Below, piece by piece: positions 42,379-51,662 of a DNA stretch of 64,000 nt. Position 1 is the stretch's first letter. Every line of letters starts with the position of its first letter. Source of the stretch: Maricaulis virginensis (GTDB taxonomy: Bacteria; Pseudomonadota; Alphaproteobacteria; Caulobacterales; Maricaulaceae); the NCBI RefSeq assembly GCF_027922185.1, contig NZ_BSFE01000005.1, forward strand, positions 226,445 through 290,444, read 5' to 3'. A program made the position numbers and the translations under genes. The notes under the pieces were generated by a model, which searched no databases, was not told the origin of the DNA, and worked only from the letters and a program-made list of their open reading frames with translations.

Positions 42379-43418
42379 CGATACGCTGCGGTTACACGAC
42401 AGCCCTGCGCGACGGGTACGCTTTTCCGATGGCTCTGGCGGCGATCGTGGTCGTCAGCCTGATCATTGGCGTGGCTGCCGTACAGGTGCAGCGCGGGATG
42501 GAGAGCTATGCTCGCCAGGAGGAAGACTTCGACCGCAATGTGCTGGCGATATCGGCAGACCAGACCTTTCTCTATCATGCGCTCACAAGCCCGATGGCTT
42601 CGAGAGGGGTCGAGATCGGTGGCCTTTCCGCGACGGACCGCCTGATCGGCCGGACGGTCGCCGATCCGGAAAGTGTCACGCTGCTGCGGGCGAACGGAGA
42701 GCCACGCCTGTACGCCGGTGACATGGTCGTACGCTATCTCGACCAACAATCCTTCTTCAATGCCGCGGTGCTTGGCATTGAGGGGCGCGATGCGCGGATG
42801 ACGGCCCTGGGCATTCCGGAGATCCGCCAAGCTGCGCTCGGTGCTGCGCTGGCCGACTATCAGGACGATGATGACCTTCGCCGGCCGGGCGGTGCGGAGC
42901 GAGCTGCATACGCTGATCCAGACATGCCCCCGAACCGCCCGCTCATCAGTCCGCTGGAAATCTGCCAGGTCGCCGGCTGGGCCCGCGAGGATATCTGCAC
43001 CGACCACAACCGCCTGCTCTTGCTGACGATGAATCGCGGCACCCGGCAGATCAATGCGCGGCTTGCGGGAATGCCGATGCTGCGCTTGCTGACCGGTACG
43101 GTGGAGGATGCGGAGGAGGCTGCACAGGACTATCGCGACGGCTTTCTGGTCGATTTCGCCGGAATCGACTGGCCGGAACTGGATCCGATGACGGACATCC
43201 TGTCTGCCCCCACTTCGGCGACCGGCCAGTTTGCGGTGATCGTACATGACCGTCCGGCGCGGCATGCATGGATTTCAGTCTACACGCTGACACCGGAAAG
43301 TGTTCGGGCGCCCTTTTCGCTTGCCTACAGATACCGTATTGGAGGCGAGTATGTGCGTGACGTGTTGGGGATGACCGCGGATGAGTCAATCCAGCCGCTT
43401 CCTGAAGCCGGTCGATAG
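42375..43418 (+). CDS. gspK: Minor pseudopilin GspK
   Basis: 347-residue large minor pseudopilin that caps the tip. Leader MTIRCGYTTALRDG| is followed by YAFPMALAAIVVVSLIIGVAAV. It lacks Glu at +5, as GspK usually does. The alpha domain includes DRNVLAISADQTFLYHA, and ADYQDDDDLRRPGGAE matches the conserved segment around the first calcium/SAM-like region. It overlaps gspL by 38 bases, which decides that the two are translated from one message. Confidence 0.88.
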   Translation: MTIRCGYTTALRDGYAFPMALAAIVVVSLIIGVAAVQVQRGMESYARQEEDFDRNVLAISADQTFLYHALTSPMASRGVEIGGLSATDRLIGRTVADPESVTLLRANGEPRLYAGDMVVRYLDQQSFFNAAVLGIEGRDARMTALGIPEIRQAALGAALADYQDDDDLRRPGGAERAAYADPDMPPNRPLISPLEICQVAGWAREDICTDHNRLLLLTMNRGTRQINARLAGMPMLRLLTGTVEDAEEAAQDYRDGFLVDFAGIDWPELDPMTDILSAPTSATGQFAVIVHDRPARHAWISVYTLTPESVRAPFSLAYRYRIGGEYVRDVLGMTADESIQPLPEAGR

Positions 43419-44424
43419 CCGGGTGACTGCCGCCGGTTCGATCGACCGGCGTGGTACGCCCTTGCGCCGCCTTGTCTTTGGTGAGCGCGTCGTGCTGAGC
43501 CGGCGTCACTGTCACTTCGAGTCCATTCCTGCACCGGCAGGCAAACGCGATCTACGCGCGATCCAGGCGGCCAAACTGGCGGCCCGTGCCCGCTCCCCGT
43601 TCAAGAATCCCGAAATCCGCCTGGTCTGGTCCGGCGGCCGGGTGGGAATCTGGAGCTGGCCGAAAAACATCCTGGAACCGCTCGCCGGAGCCGAAGTCGA
43701 TATCGTTCCGGAATCGCTGCTGGACCCTGTCGCCGAGGGTGAAGTCCTGCGGCGTCGTGACGGCGGTTTCGAGGGGCAGGTCTGGCAGGGCGGCCAGCTC
43801 GTCGCCAGCCGCTGGTGGGATCATGAGCCGGACGAGGCGCAGTGGCGCCGGTTCGTGCGGGCCGTTCCCGCCTTCGGCGACACATCCGAGCGCACGGACG
43901 CCAAGGGCGATGTCGATATCGCCGCTCTGGTGAACCGGGCCGGCGACGCCGTTTCCCGCATTCGGGCACGCGATTACCTCGCGCTGGCCATTCTGTTGCT
44001 CCTAGTCCCGGCGTTGTATCTGGGCGGACAGTGGCTGCGCGCCACGATGACGGCGGACGCGCTTGAGCGCGAGTTGGCGACGCTGGCCGAAAGCTCGTCG
44101 GAAGTGGTTGCGGCCCGCGCCCAGTCCATGGCGCTGGCAGGTACGCTCCAGACCTATGCGGAACTGCTTGAAGCACCGCATCCTGCTGCGGCGCTGGCCG
44201 TGTTCGCGGAGGCCGCCGCCGGATTCGATGCCACGCTGGAAACCTTCGCTGTCCGCGATGGCAGGATGGAGATCGAGCTCGCCGGTAATTCCGACCTGCC
44301 GCTGGCGAGTCTGGTCGAAGCGCTTGAAGATACGCCTGTGCTGCGCGATGTGCGCCTCGAGCCCGGCGGCCGGCCCGATCGCTGGCGAATTTTTGCGACC
44401 TTCGAAAGCGGGGGGCGCAGCTGA
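43381..44424 (+). CDS. gspL: Type II secretion protein GspL
   Basis: 347 residues. The cytoplasmic domain (about residues 1-195) would bind GspE. A single membrane helix (LALAILLLLVPALYLGGQWL, about residues 200-220) follows. The periplasmic ferredoxin-like domain with LASLVEALEDTPVLRDVRLEP is near the end. The N-terminal domain is diverged and I could not see classical actin-like motifs, so assignment rests on topology, length and order before gspM. Confidence 0.8.
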   Translation: MSQSSRFLKPVDSRVTAAGSIDRRGTPLRRLVFGERVVLSRRHCHFESIPAPAGKRDLRAIQAAKLAARARSPFKNPEIRLVWSGGRVGIWSWPKNILEPLAGAEVDIVPESLLDPVAEGEVLRRRDGGFEGQVWQGGQLVASRWWDHEPDEAQWRRFVRAVPAFGDTSERTDAKGDVDIAALVNRAGDAVSRIRARDYLALAILLLLVPALYLGGQWLRATMTADALERELATLAESSSEVVAARAQSMALAGTLQTYAELLEAPHPAAALAVFAEAAAGFDATLETFAVRDGRMEIELAGNSDLPLASLVEALEDTPVLRDVRLEPGGRPDRWRIFATFESGGRS

Positions 44425-45008
44425 TGCCGGATGGTCTTCGCAAGCTGATCGACAGTCTTCGCGAGCAGGCCACACCGCGGGCTCTCGCCGGTGTCGGTAT
44501 ACTGGTCGTCCTGCTGGCGGCGGTCGGGCTGAGCAATCTGGCGACCTCGGTCGCGGCACGGCAGCAGGATGTGCGCGAACTCGATCGCTCGCTTGCGATC
44601 CAGCGCAGCCTGGCGAATGGCCAGCAATGGCTGGACGCGGCGGGGGAATTGGCTGCCCAGAAAGAACGGGTCGAGGCGCGTTTCTGGCGCGGCGCGACGA
44701 CGGGCATCGTCTCGGCGCGGCTGCAAAGCGCTATCGAGAGCGCCGCCACACAGGCCGGTCTCGACCGGGTTCGGGTCGAGGTGCAGGCGCGGCCGGACGC
44801 GCTCGCGGCGGGCGGGCGGCTGGAGTTCGAGATCACACTGACGGCCCGGGACCGGGACGGCCAGTTCCTGAATTTCTTCCAGCGCCTGCAAACCCTGGAC
44901 GGCGCCGTCGTGCCATCGGACTTCCAGTGGGTGCGCGGCAACACGATCGTTCAGGCGACGCTGCGGGCGCCGGCCATTGTCGAGACGGCAACCGGGGAGG
45001 CGTCATGA
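44424..45008 (+). CDS. gspM: Type II secretion protein GspM
   Basis: 194 residues: a short cytoplasmic start, one membrane helix (ALAGVGILVVLLAAVGLSNLA, about residues 20-40), a coiled segment (VRELDRSLAIQRSLANGQQWL) and a periplasmic ferredoxin-like domain. This is GspM topology. The start shares one base with the gspL stop (TGATG) and the end overlaps gspC by ATGA. Confidence 0.82.
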   Translation: MPDGLRKLIDSLREQATPRALAGVGILVVLLAAVGLSNLATSVAARQQDVRELDRSLAIQRSLANGQQWLDAAGELAAQKERVEARFWRGATTGIVSARLQSAIESAATQAGLDRVRVEVQARPDALAAGGRLEFEITLTARDRDGQFLNFFQRLQTLDGAVVPSDFQWVRGNTIVQATLRAPAIVETATGEAS

Positions 45009-45490
45009 CCTCGGGCTTCCGCTTGCTTCTGGCGCTGTTTCTGGCAGCCGGCGCACTGGCGCTCGGACTGACAGGCAGCGAGCGCCGTCAAACCGCGTCG
45101 GTCGACCGCGATGCGCGCATCGCCCAGCCGGTCGACCCGTGGACGGCAGATGAGGTGGACGCGCTTGTGGGGCGAATCGTCGCCAGCGGTCTCTATCCGG
45201 ATGCCGAGCCACTGGGCGATATGGCCGTTGCCGTTGATACAGACACTGACGCGCTGGGCATTGACGCGGTTGAAGCGGCGTTTGCCGATCCGGCACTTGC
45301 GGCTTTTCTCAACCGCGGCGATGGCTGGACGATCTGCATTGCACGCGAAGACGGAAGCTGCCGGATGCTGCAGATCGGCGACGTCCTGGCCGACAATTGG
45401 CAAGTGGCTGCGATTTCGGCAACATCTGTTACGTTCGAGCGAGAGGGACGGACACGCACGCTCGATGCGTACCCCTCCAGGGAAGGCTAG
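45005..45490 (+). CDS. gspC: GspC-like type II secretion protein
   Basis: 161 residues with an N-terminal membrane anchor (FRLLLALFLAAGALALGL). The C-terminal periplasmic domain has CRMLQIGDVLADNWQVAAISATSVTFEREGRTRTLDAYP, which matches the homology region of GspC/PilP that contacts the secretin. No PDZ or coiled-coil domain follows, so it is a short version. It lies between gspM and gspD. A PilP-like name would be equally defensible. Confidence 0.75.
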   Translation: MTSGFRLLLALFLAAGALALGLTGSERRQTASVDRDARIAQPVDPWTADEVDALVGRIVASGLYPDAEPLGDMAVAVDTDTDALGIDAVEAAFADPALAAFLNRGDGWTICIAREDGSCRMLQIGDVLADNWQVAAISATSVTFEREGRTRTLDAYPSREG

Positions 45491-45491
45491 T

Positions 45492-47687
45492 ATGAAGTTG
45501 CGGTTTTTGAGCATGCCGGTGGTGCTGGCGAGCGTTCTTTCGGCCTGTGCCAGCACGGGCGGGGAAGAGCGGTTCGACTGGCTCAGCGGATCGGGTCCGC
45601 TGGGGATTGAACTGTCCGGCGGCGATGCACGCGAAGGCCGCGGCGCTCCGGGCGACGGCCCGGTCGATCTGCAGGAGCAGGGTGCCGAACCGGGCATGGA
45701 GCAAACCGATTCCCGTACCGTACCCTCTCTCGGTCGCGGCACCTCGGGAACAGGACACTATGACCCGGTAACCGAAACGCTCGACGGCCCGGCGATCAAT
45801 GTCACCCTGCCGCCGCAGCCGCTGCCGAGCTTCGTCAACACGGTCTTCGGCGAAGTGCTGAACCAGCCCTTCTCCATCGGTCCGGACGTGGCGCAGCGCT
45901 CCGACATCATTTCCCTTCGCAGCGTGCACGACATGCCGCCGAGCACTTTCCTCGCCCTCGTCGAGGAAGCGCTGAAGGATTACGGGCTCGCCGTCACCTA
46001 CGAGAACGGGCTGTTCCGGATCGTCGGCATGGACGAGCTGCGCGCCCAGATCCCGCAATTCGTCCGCTCGCGTGCCCGGCCCAGCGTGCCCAGCGACCTG
46101 CGTCCTATCGTGCAGTTCGTGGAGCTGACGGCAATCGATGCGGCGGACATGGAAGTCATCCTCGAACAGGCTTTCCCGGAAGACGACCAGCTGACCATCC
46201 GGTCCAACCGCGGCAGCAATTCGATGGTGCTCAGCGGACTGTCCGACACGGTCGATGCTGCGCTGGCGATTGTCGAGCAGATGGACGAGCTGCGCTTTGC
46301 CGGGACACAGGTGATCACCTTCACGCCGCGCAACTGGGCCGTCCAGGATCTCGCGCGGGACCTGCAATCCATCCTGACGGTTGAGGGCTACTACGTTGCG
46401 CTGGGCAGCAGTCAGCCGCGGGCGATCACGCTTCTGCCGCTGAATTACACCAATCAGCTGATGGTCTTTGCGCGGGAGCGCTCGCTGGCCAACCATGTCG
46501 TCGCCACGGCGCGCCGCCTGGATGCGGACGCCTATGAGGCCGAGGCGCGGATTGCGCACGTCTATAATGTGCAGAATACGAGCGCAGAGATCCTCGCCCA
46601 GGTCGTCAATGTCGCGATGGGGCATGCCGCGCCGGGCACGGCCGGCAGCGCGCCCGAGACGTCGCAGACAGCACCGACCAGCGAGGACGGCCAGCGCAAT
46701 CAGCGCAGCCAGCGGGACAACTCGCCCCGCGTGATCGGCGGCGGCGACGGCCTGACCGTCGACCCGATGGGCAACCGGATCATCTTCTTTGGAACCCGCG
46801 CGGAGTATTCGGAGATCGAGTCGCTGCTGCGCCAGCTCGATACCCCGCTGCCGGAAGTGATGATCGAGGTGACCATCGCCGAGGTCACGCTGACCGACGA
46901 TGTGAATTTCGGCTTGGACGCGGTTTTCGATACGGACACTGCGGCGCTGTTCTCGGCCAATATCAACACAGATGGCGGTGTGACGGCCGTCGTGGACACC
47001 GGGCAGGTGACGCTGACGGGGACTGCCGGCTCGAGCAGTAACCAGATCAATGTTCTGTCCACGCCGCGCATCATAACGCGCTCCGGCTCCGAGGGCTTCG
47101 TGCAGGTCGGTACCGATGTGCCGATCATCACCTCTCAGCGCGCTGCGGACACGCAGAACCAGGGCTCGTCCGACATTCTACAGACGGTGCAGTACCGCTC
47201 GACCGGTGTGATCCTGACCGTGTCGCCGCTGGTCTACAGCGGCAACCGCATCGATCTCGCGATCAGCCAGGAAGTTTCCTCGGCCGAGACCAATGATAAC
47301 GAGGCCATCGCCAGCCCGATCATCTCCAATCGCAGTCTGACGTCCGAACTGTCGTTGCAGGACGGCCAGACCGCTGTTCTGGGCGGGCTCATAGAGAACC
47401 GGTTCACGCGCGGCAATGGCGGTGTGCCGTTGCTCAAGGACTTGCCGATAATCGGCAATGCCTTCGGCAGCGAGACCCTGTCGAGCCGCCGCACCATGCT
47501 GGTTGTGCTGGTGACGCCCTACATCCTCAACACCCGCAGCGACCGCCAGCGTATCGTGGACACCCTCGTCGGCGCGATCAACACAGGGTTCCAGAACCAG
47601 ACACGTGCCTCCTCCACTCTCTGGGAACCCTCCGAGCCCATGCAGATTCGTGCCTGGCACGGGACGGACGAGGACGACGGGAACTAG
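45492..47687 (+). CDS. gspD: Type II secretion secretin GspD
   Basis: 731-residue outer-membrane secretin. The signal ends in a lipobox (VLASVLSAC|AS), so it is itself a lipoprotein. An unstructured, Gly- and acid-rich segment runs to about residue 100. N0-N3 domains follow (for example INVTLPPQPLPSFVNTVFGE, FVELTAIDAADMEVILEQAF, RSNRGSNSMVLSG). The secretin core has PEVMIEVTIAEVTLTDDVNFG, VLSTPRIITRSGSEGFVQVG and VPLLKDLPIIGNAFG. A Ser/Gln-rich insert near residues 385-415 separates N3 halves. The ATG at 45492 immediately follows gspC. Confidence 0.94.
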   Translation: MKLRFLSMPVVLASVLSACASTGGEERFDWLSGSGPLGIELSGGDAREGRGAPGDGPVDLQEQGAEPGMEQTDSRTVPSLGRGTSGTGHYDPVTETLDGPAINVTLPPQPLPSFVNTVFGEVLNQPFSIGPDVAQRSDIISLRSVHDMPPSTFLALVEEALKDYGLAVTYENGLFRIVGMDELRAQIPQFVRSRARPSVPSDLRPIVQFVELTAIDAADMEVILEQAFPEDDQLTIRSNRGSNSMVLSGLSDTVDAALAIVEQMDELRFAGTQVITFTPRNWAVQDLARDLQSILTVEGYYVALGSSQPRAITLLPLNYTNQLMVFARERSLANHVVATARRLDADAYEAEARIAHVYNVQNTSAEILAQVVNVAMGHAAPGTAGSAPETSQTAPTSEDGQRNQRSQRDNSPRVIGGGDGLTVDPMGNRIIFFGTRAEYSEIESLLRQLDTPLPEVMIEVTIAEVTLTDDVNFGLDAVFDTDTAALFSANINTDGGVTAVVDTGQVTLTGTAGSSSNQINVLSTPRIITRSGSEGFVQVGTDVPIITSQRAADTQNQGSSDILQTVQYRSTGVILTVSPLVYSGNRIDLAISQEVSSAETNDNEAIASPIISNRSLTSELSLQDGQTAVLGGLIENRFTRGNGGVPLLKDLPIIGNAFGSETLSSRRTMLVVLVTPYILNTRSDRQRIVDTLVGAINTGFQNQTRASSTLWEPSEPMQIRAWHGTDEDDGN

Positions 47688-47693
47688 GCTGGT

Positions 47694-48311
47694 GTGACCG
47701 ACACCCTGCTCACATTTGCCGGTGTGACGGCCGCTGTCCTGGCCGGCTGGCTGGGCGGGCGAACTGCCGGCCCGCGTGAAGCTCCTGCAGGCTGGCGTGT
47801 GCGAGCCGTCCTCCTGGCCGCTGCACCGGCCGCGGCCGGGCTTGCCGTCCTCTGCGGAGCCCCGCTTCTGCTTTCGACGGCGATCGGCGTAGCGGTACCT
47901 CTCGCCCTGTCTGCAGCCTGGCTCGACTGGCAGGCCGGGCTGATCGCTGACATTCAATCAGCCGGTGTCGTGCTCGCCGGTCTGCTGGCCGCGCCGTTTC
48001 TTTACCCTTACGCCACATGGGCGATAGCGCTGGGCGGTGGCGGTGTGGCGCTGGCAGTGCTCGCCCTCGGCCAGCTGGCGGTCTGGTTAAGGTCCCGAGA
48101 ACACGGACTCGGCGCCGGTGACTATGGCCTTGCGGTTGCGGGCGGCGTGTGGTGCGGATTGGGGTGGGTCGGTCCCGCTCTGCTGATCGCTGTCGCTGTA
48201 ACCGTCCTGCTGGCCCTGCTCCGTGGACGCGCCGATGGGGCACGTTATGCTTTCGCCCCTGGGCTGGTGGCAGGTTTTTCCCTGGCGACACTGGCCGGGA
48301 GGCTGGCATGA
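47694..48311 (+). CDS. gspO: Prepilin peptidase (A24 family), short form
   Basis: 205-residue polytopic aspartic protease that would cleave the pseudopilin leaders. The two catalytic aspartates appear in AAWLDWQAGLIAD (about residue 80) and in the GXGD motif of HGLGAGDYGL (about residue 142). The N-terminal zinc-cysteine methyltransferase domain of standard GspO/PilD is absent, so N-methylation of pilins is not expected from this enzyme. Start codon GTG 47694. It overlaps gspI by ATGA. Confidence 0.82.
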   Translation: MTDTLLTFAGVTAAVLAGWLGGRTAGPREAPAGWRVRAVLLAAAPAAAGLAVLCGAPLLLSTAIGVAVPLALSAAWLDWQAGLIADIQSAGVVLAGLLAAPFLYPYATWAIALGGGGVALAVLALGQLAVWLRSREHGLGAGDYGLAVAGGVWCGLGWVGPALLIAVAVTVLLALLRGRADGARYAFAPGLVAGFSLATLAGRLA

Positions 48312-48769
48312 GATCTGTTGCGAAACGGATCCGGCCCGGCTTCTCTGTGGTCGAGGTGCTTGCGGCGATCGCGCTGATATCCGTCGCCATGATCCCGCTG
48401 TACCAGCTCCAGCGGGCGCTGGCGGACGCGGCTTTCCGGCTCGAACAAGCCGCGATGACGCTAGAGGCAAGGGAGAATGCCCTGGCCTGGCTGGAGACGG
48501 TGAACCCGCAGCTCCAGCCTCGCGGCGAGGTGACTGTGGGCGGATGGCTGATCAGCTGGAACGCCGAGCCGGTGGCGACGGTCCCGATTGCGCGCGGCTA
48601 TCTGGGCGAATCCATTCACGCGGTCGGCCTCTATGAGGTCGAGGTAGTGGTATCGCGTGACGGCCGGAGCGACCGCTTCACGGTACGCAAGATTGGCTGG
48701 GAGCAGGTTCGTGATCCACTGGGGTTCATCGAGTCGGAACCGACGGGGCCAGCCCGTCGAGACGGCTAG
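48308..48769 (+). CDS. gspI: Minor pseudopilin GspI
   Basis: 153 residues. The leader MRSVAKRIRPG| is followed by FSVVEVLAAIALISVAMIPL with Glu at +5. The globular part contains ARENALAWLETVNPQL and GWLISWNAEPVATVP, the pattern of GspI. It is displaced from its usual place between gspH and gspJ to the end of the locus, after the peptidase. Its last 44 bases overlap the 3' end of the converging glycosyltransferase gene. Confidence 0.87.
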   Translation: MRSVAKRIRPGFSVVEVLAAIALISVAMIPLYQLQRALADAAFRLEQAAMTLEARENALAWLETVNPQLQPRGEVTVGGWLISWNAEPVATVPIARGYLGESIHAVGLYEVEVVVSRDGRSDRFTVRKIGWEQVRDPLGFIESEPTGPARRDG

Positions 48770-49919
48770 CCAGGCGTGCCTGCCAAGCCGCCGGACCGAG
48801 GCAGGCGTGGGCGTGCCGGCGGGCCAGATCTCCCATGTGGCTTCGCAGCTCGGGCGTATCGATCAGCCTGACGAGCCAGTCGGCGGCGTGGTCGATGTCC
48901 GGTTCTGCCCAGCTTTGACCCTCGGGATAGATACCCTGTGCGTCCTCGACCGGGACCAGGCGGTAATTGACCAGGCCGGCGCCGTCGGCGGCCAGGAATT
49001 CGGTCGGCGCCGACCAGTTCGTGGCGATCACCGCCTTGCCGCGATAGGCCGCATGGGCCGCCAGCAGGCCGAAGCCCTCCGAGCGATGCAGGCTAAGCGC
49101 GATCGGGCAGGCCTCGATCAGTCCGAGCATCTGTGCATCGGTGAGGTCCTTCACGAACAGGGTGACGTCCGGCCGGTCGCCGACCCGCGCCGCAAGCCGG
49201 GCCATCTCGCCGGGGCATTGCGCCGAGCCGGTCACTTTCAGGACAAGATGCGCCGGGCGGGCTGCCGAGGCCGACGCAGCCTCGAACGCGGCCAGGGCGC
49301 CGAGCGGATTCTTGCGGGCCGCCGAGGAGCGCAGATCGCACAGCGCCAGCACCCGGACGGCCTCTGCCCGTCCAGGAAGCCCCGCCGGGGCTTCGACTGG
49401 TCCCGCAGCGAAAATCGGCGGCGGCAGGACTTCGGCCATGCGATCGTCAGGCAGGACTCGCGTTATGGCATCGGCAGAGAACCGGGACGGGGTCCACACG
49501 GCGTCGACGAGACGGGCGGCCCGCCGCCAATGGTCCGGAGCACTGCCCAGTTCCCAGACCCAGTAGCCGGCATGGGGCATGCGTCGCTCCCCGGGACTGG
49601 CGATGCGCATGGAAAATTCCAGCAATTGATCCGGGTTGAGATGGCTCACCCGCAGGGCCGCTGCAGTGCGGTCGGCCGCGGCCGGTCCGGCGGGGCGAAG
49701 CCGCGGGTCGATAGTCCAGGGCCGCGCATCGTGTCCGGCTTGCATCAATGCGCCGGTGAATTGCCGGGCGGTCTCGCCGATGCCGAGAATTTCGCCATGA
49801 AACCCCTCGACCCGGACGGGCATGCCGGGCATGTAGGGCTGGCGGCGCGGTGTGAAGCGTGTGCCGACGTGCGTGTAGGTCTTTAGGGCCGCCCGGTAGG
49901 CGGCCGACTTCAGGCTCAT
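48726..49919 (-). CDS. Family 4 glycosyltransferase
   Basis: 397 residues, GT-B fold. The acceptor-side start VEGFHGEILGIGETARQFTGALMQAGH is typical of GT4 enzymes that begin with a GIGE motif. The donor domain has PAHLVLKVTGSAQCPGEM, LTDAQMLGLIEACPIALSLHRSEGFGLLAAHA (the conserved EGFG...A/E) and KAVIATNWSAPTEFL. The start MSLKSAAYRAALK was picked because upstream codons are unconserved. The 3' end overlaps gspI antiparallel. A divergent GT2 gene begins about 80 bases upstream. Confidence 0.87.
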   Translation of the reverse strand: MSLKSAAYRAALKTYTHVGTRFTPRRQPYMPGMPVRVEGFHGEILGIGETARQFTGALMQAGHDARPWTIDPRLRPAGPAAADRTAAALRVSHLNPDQLLEFSMRIASPGERRMPHAGYWVWELGSAPDHWRRAARLVDAVWTPSRFSADAITRVLPDDRMAEVLPPPIFAAGPVEAPAGLPGRAEAVRVLALCDLRSSAARKNPLGALAAFEAASASAARPAHLVLKVTGSAQCPGEMARLAARVGDRPDVTLFVKDLTDAQMLGLIEACPIALSLHRSEGFGLLAAHAAYRGKAVIATNWSAPTEFLAADGAGLVNYRLVPVEDAQGIYPEGQSWAEPDIDHAADWLVRLIDTPELRSHMGDLARRHAHACLGPAAWQARLASRLDGLAPSVPTR

Positions 49920-50000
49920 AAGAGGTTTCCCGGCCGGAAGGGCTGATGTCTGTCCGTCTTCCGCCATGTGTTCAAACCGGCCTTTCCGGGAAGGGTGAAA

Positions 50001-51509
50001 GTGAGACGTCTGCGCCCCGTCATCGTCAGTCTGCCCGACACGCCGGTCAGTTATCAGGAATTCGACCTGTTCGTGAAGCATGCCGGCGGCGAATGGCAGG
50101 CGTCGGGCCGGCTGCGCCCGGGGACGGCGCTGGTCGGCCTTGGCGCTGGCGATATCATTGCCGAGCTGGAGAACCGCGAGACCAAAGAGCGGCAGGCGGT
50201 GCGGTTCGAACCGGCGCGGCTCCGGCATCTGGTCGCGGCATTCGGCCGGTTGATTCGCCGCTTGATCCAGCGTCCGCGTTCCACCTGGCAGGCGCTTGCC
50301 AGGTCGGCGGGCATCGCGGGCTTCAAGCCGGTGCCGGTCCGGATTGTCCATCTCGATGAGTCCGGTAACCGCCTGTCGCAGGCCGAGTTCGAGCGTATGC
50401 ACAGCCTCGGCGACAGCCTGATGCCGGGCGCCCGGCGGCGTATCGCCAATGTGTTCCGGCGCACCGGCGCGGACAGCGTGTCCTGGGACTTTCTGGTGGC
50501 CGGCCGCGAGGTTCTGCGGCCGGCTGCCGCCGCGGCGCTCGACCGCTATTCCAGCGCAATGACCCGGCATATCGCCTTCCGCGCCGGTGTCGCCCAGGAC
50601 ATCGCCCAGTCGGACAATCATGTGCATCTCAGCGAGTGTCTGGGACGCAGCCAGGTCATCGAACCCTGGACCCGCCAGGGGGGCGTGCCGGTGGACGATG
50701 CCGGGGTGTCGGTTGTCATTCCCACACGGGATGCGCCGGCCTTGCTGGCGGCCTGCCTGGAAAGCGTCGAGGCCGGTCTTCGGCCGCAGGACGAGCTGAT
50801 CCTGGTCGATCACGAGACACGCGACACCGCCGCGCTCGGCCTTATCGAGGCCGCCCGGGCACGCGGAGCCCGTGTCTGCCGCGAGGCGGGGGCGTTCAAT
50901 TTCTCCCGGCTGGTCAATGCCGGCGCGGCACTGGCCTCCTGCCCCAATCTGGTGATGCTGAACAATGATGTGCGCGGTCTCGGCGCGGACTGGACAGCCG
51001 TGATGGCCGGCTGGCTTGCCCGGCCCGGCACCGGTGCCGTGGGCGTGGATCTGCGATATCCGGACGGACAGCGTCAGCATGTCGGCCTGACGCTGTCGCA
51101 GGAAGGGCTCCCGGCGCATCTGGAACCGGGGCGCCGCACCGATGGTCCTCTGGGCCTCTATACCATCCCGCGTGAGGTGTTCGCGGTGACCGGGGCCTGT
51201 CTGGGCATCCGGACCGGACTGTTCCGCGAGATCGGAGGTCTGGATGAAGGCTGGCCGGCGGATTTCAACGATATCGTTCTGTGCCTCGATGTCCGCGATC
51301 GCGGACTGTCGGTCGTCTGGACGCCGGACGTCTCGGGCATCCACGACGAGTCCGCGAGCCGCGGTCGTGAGCCCGTCAGCGACCGGCACCGCGCCGAATG
51401 GCAGCGTGTTCTTGCACGACATCCCCGTCTGGGCACTGCCGACCCCTACGCGCCGCCGCGCATGGACCGTGTCCGGATGGAATGGGCGGAGGACTGGCTT
51501 GCCTTGTAG
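50001..51509 (+). CDS. Family 2 glycosyltransferase with an unrecognised N-terminal domain
   Basis: 502 residues from GTG 50001, which follows GGGAAGG at good spacing; a GTG at 49968 would add 11 residues. Residues 1-230 are a domain I do not recognise, with HLDESGNRLSQAEFERMHSL. The GT-A transferase starts at VSVVIPTRDAPALLAACLESV (about 237). It shows ELILVDHETRDTAALGL, the family segment AFNFSRLVNAGAALAS and LVMLNNDV as the DXD equivalent. The ending GGLDEGWPADFNDIVLCLDVRDRGL is the GT2 acceptor loop. It probably extends the glycan exported by the adjacent ABC transporter. Confidence 0.83.
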   Translation: MRRLRPVIVSLPDTPVSYQEFDLFVKHAGGEWQASGRLRPGTALVGLGAGDIIAELENRETKERQAVRFEPARLRHLVAAFGRLIRRLIQRPRSTWQALARSAGIAGFKPVPVRIVHLDESGNRLSQAEFERMHSLGDSLMPGARRRIANVFRRTGADSVSWDFLVAGREVLRPAAAAALDRYSSAMTRHIAFRAGVAQDIAQSDNHVHLSECLGRSQVIEPWTRQGGVPVDDAGVSVVIPTRDAPALLAACLESVEAGLRPQDELILVDHETRDTAALGLIEAARARGARVCREAGAFNFSRLVNAGAALASCPNLVMLNNDVRGLGADWTAVMAGWLARPGTGAVGVDLRYPDGQRQHVGLTLSQEGLPAHLEPGRRTDGPLGLYTIPREVFAVTGACLGIRTGLFREIGGLDEGWPADFNDIVLCLDVRDRGLSVVWTPDVSGIHDESASRGREPVSDRHRAEWQRVLARHPRLGTADPYAPPRMDRVRMEWAEDWLAL

Positions 51510-51662
51510 TGCGTGCCCGCAGCAAGCGGGGATGCTATTGGAAGCATCTGATTCGTACCCGCGACTGCCGTTCGGCAGTTGGCGACAGCTCCGATCTTGT
51601 GCCAAGGAAGTCCGGCCCACGGCCGCCGCCTTGTGTCCGGCCAGAACAGGAAGACCACGCGC

